From: Schistosoma haematobium
Taxonomy: Eukaryota; Platyhelminthes; Trematoda; Strigeidida; Schistosomatidae
Assembly: GCF_000699445.3 (NCBI RefSeq)
Contig: NC_067202.1
Location: 6,092,958-6,156,957 of the forward strand
Direction: 5' to 3'
Length of the DNA stretch: 64,000 nt
This document shows positions 47,220-58,589 of the stretch, piece after piece. Every line of letters starts with the position of its first letter. The first letter of the stretch is position 1. The translations under genes were made by a program, and so were the position numbers. Under the pieces are notes generated by a model. The model was not told the origin of the DNA, searched no databases, and worked only from the letters and a program-made list of their open reading frames with translations.

Positions 47220-47990
47220 GGTGTTATTAGAAGAGCATAGGAAACCGATTCAAGTGTTCAGTCAGAAGATCTACCAAGTTCATTGCCTTTTCTGGAAAAG
47301 TTTATATTATTCTGATGGGTACATATGCCCGGTTTAGGATGTATGTAGTAAGTGGGTAATAGGTCATGAAATATCTAGAGATAACAGTCAGGATTTTACT
47401 ACTATTTTTGTATTTGTAACTCATTTCAAGAGGGTAGGTGGAAGACACTTTTTGTGACAAGTTTACATTGCATGTAAACCCAAAATACATAAATCAAATC
47501 GACTTATGTATTCTATATTATACAAACAAGCACAGAGGCCATTTCAGGAAAGTAACGTTGTCTTCCTACTCGTTAGTCTAAAATCCCAGTTTTGCAATTA
47601 TACTTTACATACACACTTGAAATACACAGATTGGTTTTGTTTTTGTGTAAACATATACTATATACACATCTGAAAGACACTGATCACATCGACCTATAAC
47701 TCTCAAATTACATACACTAGGCACAAACGCTCCGGCCTGTGTTGTTCACCCCGAGATAAACGTAATGTTTCGGTCTGATTTCACAATAGTATTGGATTAG
47801 ACCGATCTTCCCTCCCATGTTGGTTCATAAGGCACAACCTCAAAGTTCTCTGAACACCACAAGAAGGTCTGGATCAGATTTTACAAAAGGAAAATAATTT
47901 TCAGTTAAGTTTAATTATATCTCCAAACTTGAGAATATTTTTACGTGATCAATTAGAACTCATGACACATTTCAGTCTGTCATAATGGAA
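47220..47990. other. Unassigned
   Basis: The stretch 47720-47890 is less AT-rich and may be an unrecognised retroelement piece. No gene seen. Confidence 0.35.
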
Positions 47991-47994
47991 TATG

Positions 47995-48125
47995 AAATTG
48001 TTTTGTGAATTCGCACTATTGAGGAGTCTCATACTAGAACGAAATGGCCATCCAGTGCTACCAGGTTCTCCATGGTGTTCTAGCTTTAATTGACTCATGA
48101 ATTCAGCTATTGAAATTACAACAGA
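47995..48125 (+). mobile_element. H2 element, ribozyme and 3' arm
   Basis: 'gcactattgaggagtctcat', GAACGAAATGGCCATCCAGTG and the 3' arm. Stem I is good, but the core is TTGAGGA and the triplet is ATC. Confidence 0.75.
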
Positions 48126-48259
48126 AACTATTGAGTTTCGTTTCCATGACTATATTTCTAGATAATTGATTTATTCATTTTAACATTATGTGAAATTCTA
48201 AAAGATAATCACTAAGAATTCTCTAGATGTTTCTACTTCAATAATCCTAATTATTTAAT

Positions 48260-48490
48260 TGTATAAGGGATTTGTAAAGATTGTAGAATTTTCATAGTTT
48301 AAATCATGTACAAATTTTAGTTAGACAATCTCTACAAATTTCCCATAATAATAGTAATCATGTGTTCATTAGTGATTTGTTTCAAGATGTAACTTTTAGA
48401 GTTCTCGTGAGAAACTGTGATCAAATGAGTTTAACTGTGTTTCGTGTGTAGGCAAGATGTCGAACCAGCGAAATGTCACTGAGCCCTAAC
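48260..48490 (+). mobile_element. H2 element, 5' half
   Basis: 'gggatttgtaaagattgtag' arm followed by 'gttctcgtgagaaactgtga' and the linker. It stops before the tRNA-like segment. Confidence 0.5.
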
Positions 48491-48559
48491 CCAATCATTC
48501 GGCAGTTGGGTCACTGAATATAGAACAAATCATCGATCCTGGCCAAAGTCAAGGACGAC

Positions 48560-48835
48560 CAACGCTCATCAGTTGGTCTTATGCCATGGACTGGCCCATG
48601 CAGCGGTGGTCTTACTTTCATTTGTATCTACTTTAACTAATATGTTTCTGTAATAACCTCCTTTGTCTTGTACAGTCCTCAAAGCTTCTATAGTACCTTG
48701 GTACGTTGATGGGATAATCCACGTAAGGTGCTGACCGCGAGGTGTGACTTCGACGTTAGCTGGTTCGTTACGCCATTCCCGTCTAACTCTAGTAGGCCCC
48801 CAATCATTCGACACAGATCATCTACGCTGGTGATT
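48560..48835. other. Unassigned GC-richer block
   Basis: The minus frame 48569-48814 (81 residues) has balanced composition, but I recognise no domain. It may be a fragment of an LTR retrotransposon, given the LTR-like piece at 49035-49262. Confidence 0.3.
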
Positions 48836-48984
48836 TACAAAGGTATTCATTAAAAACAATGGAACATGATCATGTAATATCCCAATAGATTGTAAAAGTC
48901 TTAACTTATACATCACTGACTTCCGACTAATTGATCTACAAGTGAAGTGTTCATACTTGAGACTAAAGCTCACTGATTCGGTTC

Positions 48985-49030
48985 TGTGATGTGTAGTATT
49001 GATGAGTGTCATACTAGAATGAAATAACTC
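48985..49030 (+). mobile_element. H2 ribozyme remnant
   Basis: 'gatgagtgtcatactagaat' followed by GAAATAACTC, cut off by the LTR-like fragment. Confidence 0.45.
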
Positions 49031-49034
49031 TATA

Positions 49035-49262
49035 TTTATGTTATAACTTGTAGCCTGTGTGCCTTGTTAATGTATAACGTAACGATACCGCCAATTAGAG
49101 AGCAGTGACTTATCGATCGGATCAATGACGCGTAAAACCTGTACGAGCAATCTACAGTCCTGATTGATCCTGCTTTCCGCCTAGCCCAGCCAGTTAAGTC
49201 CAGAACAGCAATCCGAGCCTCTGCGATATGAATCATTTATTTCAAGCACACTGGGTTTATAT
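49035..49262 (-). mobile_element. LTR-like fragment
   Basis: On the minus strand, TATATAAACCCAG, then 'cgcagaggctcggattgctg', 'ggacttaactggctgggcta', 'ggcggaaagcaggatcaatc' and 'cagttttacgcgtc'-like blocks. The same order appears on the plus strand at 57095-57240. A TATA box followed by a conserved R/U5-like block suggests an LTR. No coding region is attached. Confidence 0.5.
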
Positions 49263-49264
49263 AC

Positions 49265-49420
49265 CAACCAGACAGACCACATCATGAGTCAATTAAAGCT
49301 AAACCACCACCATGAAAAACCTGAAAACACTGGACTGCCGTTACATCCTATTGTGGAACTAACTCTTCAACAGTACACATCCACAATCCTATCTTATAAG
49401 ATTCGAATCCAGCCCCCATA
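49265..49420 (-). mobile_element. H2 element, 3' part
   Basis: 'catcatgagtcaattaaagc' arm and a degraded ribozyme (GTTACATCC for GTTTCGTCC). Confidence 0.65.
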
Positions 49421-49424
49421 TCAA

Positions 49425-49470
49425 CACATTCATCATTGTATTTAATAAATAGAGTTTAATATATTTATAT

Positions 49471-49508
<38 letters not shown>

Positions 49509-50120
49509 GTAAAGTTTCTATTTATTCATTCGATGAATGTACTTTTAATTATTTAGACTTGTCAAATTGAAGGTCATTTCTATTAAATGTCTGTATGTCT
49601 ATATATATATGTATATATAGATGAGGTCTAATAGACCTGTCTATCTATCGATCTATGTACATTTATTCTTTTTAGATAAACAATAGAAATAAGTTTATCT
49701 GTTTATCTGGGATATAAAAAGATAAATGAGAGGGGGGTGGGACAGCGAGAGAGAGAAGGGATAAAGTGAGATAGACGGAGAAAAACTAGAACAAATAATC
49801 ATTTCATTTGATGAATACAAACAAATAACAGTCAGTAAATAAGCATTTACTATCAATGTTTATGAATAGATTTTATTCATCATTTCATTATTAACTCTAT
49901 ATGATGTACTCTGTCAGTTTCTATGTTATAAAACATTGAATTGAATAGAGATGATGATGATGATGATGATGATAATAGGAAGATGTAGACAGAATATTCA
50001 TATTAATAATCATAATAATAGTACAATCTCAAGGTCATATTTAATCGATTTCGTCCAAGATATGATAGTAACTATGTGGTTTCATTATTTTTAAAAAATC
50101 AATATATGGTTAATAATTAG
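49425..50120. other. AT-rich with simple repeats and a purine-rich tract
   Basis: ATT run at 49476-49507, an AG-rich tract at 49728-49790 and a GAT run at 49951-49972. No gene seen. Confidence 0.55.
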
Positions 50121-50124
50121 TGTT

Positions 50125-50285
50125 TTTTAATAGTTGAGATCATAAATTAATTGAAGGTAGACTACCATGAAGAACCTGGAAGTATTGGATGGCCGTTTTG
50201 TCCTACTGTGGGACTTCTCAACAGTGCTCCTTGACGATCACATCTCGCGAGATTCGAACGCAGGATTTATCAGTGTTTGTATATG
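50125..50285 (-). mobile_element. H2 element, 3' part
   Basis: 3' arm, ribozyme (TTGAGAA and AAAA for the core bases, so inactive) and a B-box remnant GCGTTCGAATCTC near 50239. Confidence 0.7.
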
Positions 50286-50394
50286 TTTCTTGTTTTGTCA
50301 TTGTGTGTGTGTAGATGTGTGATTGTGTAGTAGTGTAACTAGTGTAACGACCGCTTCGTCCTAGTATTTATTTACTGTAATAACTAACTAACCA

Positions 50395-50690
50395 ACTGAT
50401 GGTTAGGACTGCAATTGATCAGCCTCTTATTGGCATATATGCATCCTGTGCGGATTGTTTCGATATTTCCTTAAGTCACCATCCCTATAAGCAAAAACGG
50501 ATGGTGGTTAGCAATGCAGTTCAGGACTCAAGTTTCATCCTACTTCGAACTCGTCAGTTGGTTCTGCCCTCACCCTATAGTTGATTGTTCACTCAACGAC
50601 TCGAATTCAATGACGTTTGCTTCAGATACCATCGCGAACAGTACTGAATTCGATTCCTGAATAAATTGCCTCGATGTTGTCTTTAGTTAA
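50395..50690 (-). mobile_element. H1 element, mutated ribozyme
   Basis: Full H1 order in minus orientation. The ribozyme near 50521-50566 has CTGACGA, but its GAAA and stem II are damaged (TTTCATCCTACTTCGAAC on the plus strand). Confidence 0.75.
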
Positions 50691-50699
50691 AATCTTTTT

Positions 50700-50875
50700 A
50701 ATAATGAATAACGGCTAGCGACAGAATCAATATGGAGTGCATTTCTATTTATTTAGGACTCGTAAATTGGACTTTGTACCTGTATCCCAGTATGGATGTT
50801 TACACAGGAAGTTGAACTCAGTTGCCTTTGTTATATGCCAACGATGCATTATCCATATATATATAATAGCTTTTC
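50700..50875 (-). mobile_element. H1 element, decayed tandem copy
   Basis: 'aatgaataacggctagcgac', 'ttatttaggactcgtaaatt' and 'gttgaactcagttgcctttg' follow the H1 order directly after the previous copy. Confidence 0.55.
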
Positions 50876-50954
50876 TATCCAATACTTCGTGAATCCATTT
50901 TGAAACTTATTATTAGTGAGCCTCATAGTTAGTAATTGTTTAGGTATTGATTGT

Positions 50955-51095
50955 TATTCTTATAATGTTTTGTGTAGATTGTAGAATTTTCACAGATTTC
51001 AAATCACAGCTGAAGTTTCCCATACTAGGACGAAATAGTCTTTTAGTGCTTACATGTTTTCATTGGTAATCTAATCTATGAAGACTCTTTTATCT
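50955..51095 (+). mobile_element. H2 element, ribozyme remnant
   Basis: 'cagctgaagtttcccatact', GGACGAAATAGTC, then the 3' arm. The core is altered. Confidence 0.6.
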
Positions 51096-51204
51096 CCAAA
51101 AATCCACTTTATACTGTAAAAAGAAATTTGTTACACTACTGTATAACTAATGTTGATACTGGATTACTATAATAAAATTCATAGTACTGAATAAAGCTAG
51201 AAGG

Positions 51205-51465
51205 ATTATTGATTCATACATAGTTATAATGGAACATTAGTCATCGAAGACATTGACATAGTCATTGGATTATATCGCGATTTAACTTGGAAATTTCTGC
51301 CATTAGACACTAACCCCGTGAGTCTCGAGGTTAGACGTTCACTCTGAGGGTTTTGAATTCGGTCCTTGGTTAGTTTATTGTGTATATTTGTGAAAAATCG
51401 CGATATAATAAGAAAAAAACAACTGTCCAGTTCCTCCCTGATTTTCAATATTTCCTAATCTATAT
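51205..51465 (+). mobile_element. H2 element, decayed
   Basis: tRNA-like remnant ('cgtgagtctcgaggttagac', GTTTTGAATTCGG) and a ribozyme remnant ending CAACTGTCCAG. Confidence 0.5.
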
Positions 51466-51489
51466 TTAACAAAAATCTATATTCGAGAA

Positions 51490-52172
51490 CCAGAGCAACA
51501 ATCAACATACGTACATAGAATGTTTGCATAATATGGAGACCGGAAGGTTTATTCAAGTAGCTGGAGGTGCTTAGAGTAAGTTAAACCTATTGGACGCAGG
51601 CTGGTCAGAAAAGCTTAGCCTTGGTTGAGTTTCTATTGTGCTTTGGTCATAAAAAAGAATATGCTTCGTACAGACAGACAGTTGCACTGATGCTATCCAA
51701 AGAAGTGCGAAAAGCACCTATAGGATGGGAATCTCATGGATACAGAATCATCAAAGGATTCTTCAAAACAAAGAAGGAAGGGATTACAAGGAGTGGTATC
51801 CAGCGCTTTGTGCCCACCAATGATAAAAGTGGAGATGATAAAGATCAGTCTCATGTGAAGCTGCATTCGATAAATGCTCAGGAAATGACCTGAACATCCT
51901 TATGGGAGATGTAGCTGACGTAGCTTCGGATCACCATCTAGTGTTTACCAAAATGAAACGGAAGCTAAAGAAGCACTGGATAACTAGAGAACAAACATTA
52001 CAAAAGTTGGATACCGCCGCCCTTTGAAATACTGAAAAATGCAGTGAATTCGAGATAGCTCTGAGCAGTAAGTTCCACTTAAAGAAGAGGAAACTACTAT
52101 AAAGAACAACTTGAAAAGGGATTGAAGAAGCAATAACTTCAACATAACAGGAAGTGATAAGCGTAAGTAAGT
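51490..52172 (+). pseudogene. RTE-like element: endonuclease domain joined to the 3' end
   Basis: Remnant of the apurinic-type endonuclease of an RTE-like retrotransposon. The N-terminal block (from 51505) has a small deletion, then reads ALMLSKEVRKAPIGWESHG, KTKKEGI and PTNDKSGDDKDQ. The C-terminal catalytic motif SDHHLVF lies near 51928-51948. The central endonuclease residues between NILMGD and DVASDHH are deleted, as is the whole reverse transcriptase. The copy ends in GCGTAAGTAAGTAAA, the RTE tail. It shares that tail with 16210-16530 and 57869-58466, so probably the same family. It cannot encode an active protein. Confidence 0.8.
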
Positions 52173-52349
52173 AAATCATCCGATTAAACTGAACTTACAT
52201 GTTAGTGTTTATGCATTATCATATTACTTACAGATATAATTGTATTTAATGAAAGTATTTATCATAATTATTTCAAACAACAAAAGAAATCGTTCTAGAA
52301 ATTCCCATGTTAAGTGATTCGTTAATATCTTAAGCCTATTTGTTTTTAC

Positions 52350-52625
52350 CATGGTGTGCGCTACTAATGTCGACAGGTATAAGTAGTATGTATCACCAAT
52401 TCAAAATGAAATGCTTGGTGGCAGAAGGTTGAGAAAATCAAAGAGAAGAAAACAAGAACAGGGAGTAATTTTTATGGAAACGAAGGAACAATGAAGTCTG
52501 AGACAATTGATTGACATTTTGCAAATGAGGAATTTATTGTATGGCTCTCAGATTTCACTAAGATGCTCTGTAATTTTATGTTTAAATACATTTGGTTATC
52601 CCCACTGCCGTTTTTCTGGTAAACT
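52350..52625 (+). repeat. D dispersed repeat, copy 6
   Basis: Starts 'tggtgtgcgctactaatgtc' and ends near 'ccccactgccgtttttctgg'. Confidence 0.8.
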
Positions 52626-52744
52626 AAATAAACTCCAATATGAAAGTAATCAATGTAGAAGTTGGTAAAAAGTAAATAGAACAAAAAGACAATGGGTGTT
52701 GATATTAAGTATAAAATTCTATTCATGCTCATTAGCAACTGGTT

Positions 52745-53080
52745 TCTAAAGGCGATTACCGGAATAAGAAGCTGTGACCAGTGAAGTTTAACCATGTTGA
52801 GTATGAATCAGTTACCGATTGTTGATATTAGATAATGATTATAGAGCATAGAGAATTGATTGAGGTTAAGTATGTCAAACAATGAGTGATGGTTCAATAA
52901 TTTAAAGCTTAAGCTCTCGTTTTGAGACTGAGTACCCTGGGTTAGATCCCAGATAGGGTGGTGGGTATGTCGTTTTGAATAGACCTATACTCGGACGAAA
53001 CAGTTGCCAGCGTTTCTTGGTTTTCAATGGTTGTTTAACTAAAGTCAGTCCATGATGCAAACTATGAGATTTAAGTGTTT
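52745..53080 (+). mobile_element. H2 element, decayed full-length copy
   Basis: 5' region ('agaagctgtgaccagtgaag'), tRNA-like segment with CCCTGGGTTAGATCCC, and a ribozyme remnant ('atacTCGGACGAAACAGTTGCC'-type end). CTGAGGA is lost. Confidence 0.6.
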
Positions 53081-53209
53081 ATTAAAATAATTGTGAATGA
53101 CTTACAAAGTAATTAAAAGATTGGTTAAACGAGATGATCTTGAAGAAAATACATTGGAAGCAGAGAAATTGAATAATAAGTCATTTTTAACTCACTATAA
53201 TGCTGACTA

Positions 53210-53693
53210 TTATGATGGCTGAGGAATGCAGAACCGTTGTGCAAACTTTTTACGGGTACGGAAATGTGAATTGTTAAGGTGGATAATGATGACTTCGGTT
53301 ATATGTAATAGATTTGAGGGGTATTTTAATTTCAGGAAAACAAACTCCTCAGGAACTTTTGTTATCTCAGTCACTGTCCTAGTCTGGGTCATATATTTGT
53401 TGATAAGTTTTAATGGAAGTGTGTTCATGTTAAATGATAAGTCTGTTACTGGAACTCTTACTACTAACTCCCTAGCTGCTTCTGATAACCTCAGACTCTT
53501 TTCACACTTCAACTCGAACAAGAGAGAAAAAACGCGAAACTTGTGTAAGAACTTTACCATGAAGTTAAAAAAACAGACTATATTTACAAAGTTGTATCTA
53601 ACCTTGAACCTCTCGAACCTTCTCGAAACACAAAAAAAGCTGGCAACACCAATATTCAACGAAGAACGAGATACATGCTTCTTCACTTTCTGA
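53210..53693. other. Region open on both strands, unidentified
   Basis: The minus strand has a 158-codon frame (53686-53210) and the plus strand a 155-codon frame (53226-53693). The minus product has balanced composition, with stretches such as ELVVRVPVTDLSFNMNTL and EFVFLKLKYPSNLLHITEV, and is the better coding candidate. The plus product has one hydrophobic segment (VISVTVLVWVIYLLISF). No domain is recognised. A three-unit HSF-like site (GAACCTTCTCGAA, 53615-53627) lies inside. It may be a fragment of an unknown element or an exon. Confidence 0.3.
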
Positions 53694-53929
53694 ATGTTTT
53701 TGAGAAGCTTCTATTAGACGCTGATCGAATAATTATGTACTCTCATTTCATCGATATGATTACGTGTGTTATATGTGGTCTAAATAAATTAAATGGATAC
53801 TTGTAATCGCATATTTGACAACCCATTGCTCTGATTTGAGGTTTTGGTCACTCAGTCAGTCAATCAATTATAAGCGATGTAAGGTTATGTGACCTATCGA
53901 TTACGTAACGGATACTGTGATAAACTGAT

Positions 53930-54345
53930 CATAATTAGTACTGATGATTTGTGGAAATTGTAAAATTTTCATGGATTTAAAATCATGTATTGATCTTAAC
54001 TAGATCACCATTGAAAACCAGGAAGCATTTGACAGCCGTTTCGTCCTAGTTATGGCACTCCTCAAAAAATGCATATCCACGATCCCAAATCCAGGAATCG
54101 AACGTGGTAACGGATAAGGGTTATGCAATATCGTGAACTGATTGAAGTTAGACATGCGCACCAAAAGATGCTGCCCCAGTGGCTTAGACATTAAGCTTTC
54201 GTGTTTGAGAATGAAGGCCCTGAATTCAAACCCTTGTGTCTGGGTGGTGGATTCGCACTATTGAAGAATTCCATATCCAAATGAAATAACTGTAGAGTTG
54301 TTATATTTTTTTAATGGTGGTCTAGCTAAAATTGGACATCGGCTC
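53930..54345 (+). mobile_element. H2 element with terminal inverted repeats
   Basis: The left arm (53945-54060) includes antisense ribozyme sequence ('cagccgtttcgtcctagtta'). The right part holds the tRNA-like remnant and a sense ribozyme remnant ('attgaagaattccatatcca'). Both ribozymes are broken. Confidence 0.7.
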
Positions 54346-54349
54346 CCAT

Positions 54350-55535
54350 AATGGTTTGGTTTGCGCAAATTTATCCAAGCAACTTTGGCAAGGTTATAAT
54401 GGATGTTATTATGTCAAGCCCACATAAGCTATTCTAGCTTCTGGAGACAAGCTTATTCATTTTTCTTAAGCTATATTTTGACCTTGTCAACTATTCGCTT
54501 ACCAACCTTGACTATTTTTACGTGAGCGTATGTGTGTACATTGCTTAACCTACTCATCACACGTCTGTAGTTTATTATTGTTTAACTATAAATAACGATT
54601 TACACTCAATTAAATCGAGTTGGCTCACATGCCTTCTCCAGTTGGTTTCCCATAGCTCCCTCCTCTTTGCTTTTTTTGCTTCGTTTCTTTGATCGTTTGT
54701 CTGGATCAACGATCGTATGAAATATACGTATTCGAAAAACGTTCTCGTATTTCACCTATTTTAGTTCAGTTATTCTCTAACGCGTGTTAAGTCGATGATT
54801 ATGTACGAGGGTGACCAGGATGTATATTTTGATGACAATCATAATAAGATTTAACTGCAGTCAGACAAAGAGTCACCAAAAAGATGATCTCAGAATTAAT
54901 CAGTCCTCGTTAATAAATGTCAATCTGTCACTGGTAACGATAACCACGAGAGTATTTTTGTGAATTAAATTTCCCCATAGTGTTTATCATCCTTTGATTG
55001 GTTATCATAACTTTTTATTTGCTTATCTTAACTATGCTTCTAGATCACGTTTCTGCTGATAAGTTGATAGAGGTTTAATATTTCAATCTGCTTACTTCAG
55101 TCTTCTTCCTGTATTTCTTCGTATTAGTAGATCAGTGTTGTGGTGTGATGTATCACTTACCATTCTATCAAGTCCTCAATAGAATCTATTCATATTCAAA
55201 TAACATCAATTATTCCGTAATTAGCAACTACTTTACATCCGTACTGGATCTCAATCAAAAGCATATAACATAGTTAACACTAACCAACAATGTTTCCTTT
55301 TTTTTAAAATGTTCACATAAATTACAATGGGAAATTCAATTAATGATCGATAAAATGTTCATAACAGACAATGAAAAAGTCAATTAGTTACTTATATATA
55401 ATGAGTAGTAATGTAGCACCATCCGTTCAATGTAAATTTGATCATCAAACATTGTCCTTCAAAAAGTGACCAATCAAAAGCAACTAAACTTTATTTGAAT
55501 TTTTTTGGTAGATTTATCCCAACAAGATGATGTTT
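54350..55535. other. Unassigned, few repeats
   Basis: No gene or repeat family recognised. Confidence 0.4.
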
Positions 55536-55539
55536 TAAA

Positions 55540-55860
55540 TTCACTTGGTGTTGTTTTACTTGTATCTTCCTATTGTTATTTAGGACTGTAATTGATCAGT
55601 ATCATGTTGGCATATGTGCATCTTGTGCGGATTGCCTCGATATAGCCTTAAGTCACAAGCTTTTTAAGCAAAGATGGATAGTGGATAGCAGTGGAATCCA
55701 GTTTGACGCGCATTCCATCCTATTTGGGACTCTTCAGCCGGAGTGAACATCAACTCTAGGATTCAAGTAAATCCAGTTGACGAGTCCCAAATAAGACGAA
55801 ACGCGCGTCAAACTGGATTTCATTCCTAGCCACTATCCATTTTTGCTTAAAAAGATGATG
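55540..55860. mobile_element. H1 element, palindromic ribozyme pair
   Basis: A minus-oriented H1 3' half (55540-55740) faces a plus-oriented ribozyme and 3' part (55768-55850). Both ribozymes carry the same unusual AAA insertion between GTC and CTGGAT, so one was copied from the other. Each has a broken core (GGAA for GAAA in the minus one, TTGACGA in the plus one). Confidence 0.85.
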
Positions 55861-55864
55861 TTTT

Positions 55865-57030
55865 AGTGATAAATAGAATAATCTGTAATTTTGATGAATA
55901 AGATCACTATACATAGAACATTTATGACCATTTATGGTATACAGAGATTTTGATTAAGTACAATAATCTGCACAAAAACAACAAATAAATCAAATGGAAA
56001 TCTTTGAAATGATGATGTGATCATGTAAACATTATCATGTGTAACTCAAATCTACCTTAAAGATGTTCTTCGTCAAAGACAATGATAGAGTTTATTTATT
56101 TCCACCAATTTCTAGCATACAATTAAATGAATTCAATAAGATAGTCCTGATTAGTTTTCCCTAGGCAGCTGATTGAAATATTCACATGATCATGAATTGA
56201 TTCCTGTCTTTATCATCTGATAAATAATGATAATATGTGTTGGGATGACTTACGAGAAGTATAACATAGCCTCTAGAGGCCTTAAAGGAACCGAAGAGTT
56301 TCTATTCCAATCAAAGCCTCATGGAGCTTTCTAAAATATCAACATTGTATACTACGATTGAACAGTAGCATAACTTGCCTTCCTGTACATTGATTGTATT
56401 GATTCTTACCTAACAATCATTTCTGCTGTTGTTGTTTATTTCTGTCTTCTAATTTTGTAACTATGGTGCTCTATTACCTTCAAATATCATTAGTCACATA
56501 TATATCATAGTCTGCATCAATCAAATAGGCAAATGTAACATCGACCAGATCATTAAGTGGCATTTTATTATTGTTATATATTACAATCTTTTGTTATATT
56601 TACACCTACATTGTAAACATTCACATTTATCATATGGACTAGACACTAATGATAAACATCATTTTTCCCGTAGTCTAGGTGTTTTAATCTTATTTTATTA
56701 AAATCAACCTAGATTTTAGACATTCAATAGAAAAATCTTATACATCACCTATATATACATAGAACATCATTATTACTTATAATAATTAAGTAAACAATAG
56801 ATGTGATGTGGTATCCCGATAAGAATAATGGATGGTAACTTTTGGGATCCATTTATAGACCAATACTATGAGTATATAATTGTTATGTAACTAAACTGTT
56901 CATATTCATGTCCCTCTTAATGTGAGCTTTATTTTGATCTATGAACCATTATTATACGTTTTACCATTCATGAATTATTCCCTGTCTGTTAATCGCTATC
57001 TCCCTCATTCACAGCCACATTTAGCTAATT
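55865..57030. other. AT-rich, unassigned
   Basis: TGTTGGGATGACT near 56239 could be an LTR-type start. No gene seen. Confidence 0.4.
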
Positions 57031-57034
57031 CTTG

Positions 57035-57255
57035 TACAAATGTTGTTTCATATTTTATTGGTACGTTATGGTCGGTTTGATTGGTATATAAACTCAGTAT
57101 GTTTGAAATATAATTATTCATATTGCAGAGGCTGAGACTGATGTTCTGGACTTAACTGGCTGCTAGGCGGAAAGCGGGACCAATTAGGACTCTAGGCTGC
57201 TCGCAAGTGTTTACGCGTCTGCAATCATCAAGTTATAAAAGTTGGCGACGGGGTA
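57035..57255 (+). mobile_element. LTR-like fragment
   Basis: TATA box (TATATAAACTCAG near 57084), then the same conserved block order as the minus-strand fragment at 49035-49262. It ends AGTTATAAAAGTTGGCGACGG, which resembles an LTR end followed by a primer-binding region of Gypsy-type elements. No coding sequence is attached. Confidence 0.5.
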
Positions 57256-57354
57256 AAAAAACGATCCAAGGCCAAGCCAATCAAAAGAAAGACAAAACAA
57301 AATGACGGTTATATTATGTCATTGATAAACAAAGTTGAATATTCACATTAAATA

Positions 57355-57605
57355 GAAATATTAGTATAAGGTTATGGAGATTGTAATAATTTTCTTTTTA
57401 ATAATTGAATTTATGAGTCGATCTAAATTAGACTACCATTGAAAGCTTTGGAAGTACTGAATGGTTGAAGGTTCATAGTTCGAATCCGTGTGAATGGGAT
57501 CGTGGACACGTATTGCTAATATGTTTCATTACTAGAACGAAATAACCGTCTAGTGTTTCTAGGTTTTTAATGGTTGTTCAATATCAATCAATTCTTGATC
57601 TCGTT
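57355..57605 (+). mobile_element. H2 element with inverted termini, deleted middle
   Basis: Left arm at 57370-57460, B-box remnant AGTTCGAATCCG near 57477, ribozyme remnant 'tattgctaatatgtttcatt' with GAACGAAATAACCGTC, and right arm to 57600. Confidence 0.65.
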
Positions 57606-57609
57606 CAAG

Positions 57610-57868
57610 AATATAAATATATTTTAATAGTTAAGATCATGAATCAATTGAAGCTAGAACAACATGGAAAATCTGGAAGCACTGGACAGCCGTTTCGTCT
57701 TATTATGGGATGTGTCACTCAATTCCGTGAATTGGTTGAAGTTAGACATGAACACTGTTGGATGCCGCCTCATTAGTTTAGAGATTAAGCATTCACACAC
57801 GAGACCGAAAATCATGAGTTTGAGTCCTACATATAAGATTGTAGATACGCACTGTTGAGGAGTCCCAT
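57610..57868 (+). mobile_element. H2 element, 5' part, split by an RTE insertion
   Basis: Left inverted arm (57630-57690), linker, tRNA-like segment, and the ribozyme up to TTGAGGAGTCCCAT, where the RTE fragment begins. The rest of the element is at 58467-58585. Confidence 0.85.
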
Positions 57869-58466
57869 TACTTACTTACTTACGCCTGTTACTCCTCGTG
57901 AAGGAGCATAGGTCGCTCACCAGCATTCTCCATCCAACCCTGTCCTGGGCAATCCTTTCCAGCTCCGTCCAGTTGTAATTCATCCTTTTCATATCTGCTT
58001 CTATTATCCGACGTAATGTATTCTTTGGCCTTCCTCTTTTTCGCTTCCCTTCAGGATTCCAAGTTAGGGCTTGCCTCGTGATGCAGTTTGACGATTTGCG
58101 TAATGTATGTCCTATTCATTTCCATCGTCTTCTCCTAATTTCCTCTTCAGCTGGAAGTTGGTTTGTTCTCTCCCACAGAAGGCTATTGCTGATGGTATCC
58201 GGCCAATCGATGTTGAGTATCTTGCGTAGACAACTATTTACAAATACTTGTACTTTCTTGATTGTGGTTGTTGTAGTTCTCCAAGTTTCAGCTCCATACA
58301 GTAGAACTGCCTTGACGTTCGTATTGAAGATTCTCACTTTGATATTGGTTGAAAGTTGTTTTGAGTTCCATATGTTCTTCAATTGTAGGAATGCGACCCT
58401 TGCTTTGCCGATCCTCGCCTTTACGTCTGCATCTGAACCTCCTTGTTCATCGATGATGCTTCCCAG
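57869..58466 (-). pseudogene. RTE-like retrotransposon C-terminal fragment nested in H2
   Basis: On the minus strand, from about 58462, the frame reads reverse transcriptase C-terminal sequence: [47 protein letters not shown] and [17 protein letters not shown] replaces the Trp of the [10 protein letters not shown] motif, and a second frame segment ends at the GTAA tail (57869-57883). It is flanked by the 13-bp target duplication TGAGGAGTCCCAT (57856-57868 and 58467-58479), so the insertion hit the H2 ribozyme core. It is 5'-truncated with no polymerase catalytic motif. The [10 protein letters not shown] segment is highly typical of RTE-like elements. Confidence 0.9.
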
Positions 58467-58585
58467 TGAGGAGTCCCATACTAAGATAAAACAGCCGTCT
58501 AGTACTTCCAGGTTATGCATGGTGGTCTAGCTTCAACTGACTCATGATCTCAATTATTAAAATTACTATAATATTCACAAAACCC
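58467..58585 (+). mobile_element. H2 element, 3' part after the RTE insertion
   Basis: Begins with the duplicated TGAGGAGTCCCAT, continues through the ribozyme (GATAAAACAGCCGTC; GAAA lost) and the 3' arm to CAAAACCCCTTTCTG. Confidence 0.85.
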
Positions 58586-58589
58586 CTTT

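Noticed and set aside
53615..53627. A second heat-shock promoter at 53.6 kb
   Set aside because: Only three HSF units match and no TATA box lies at a suitable distance, so it is mentioned only as a motif.
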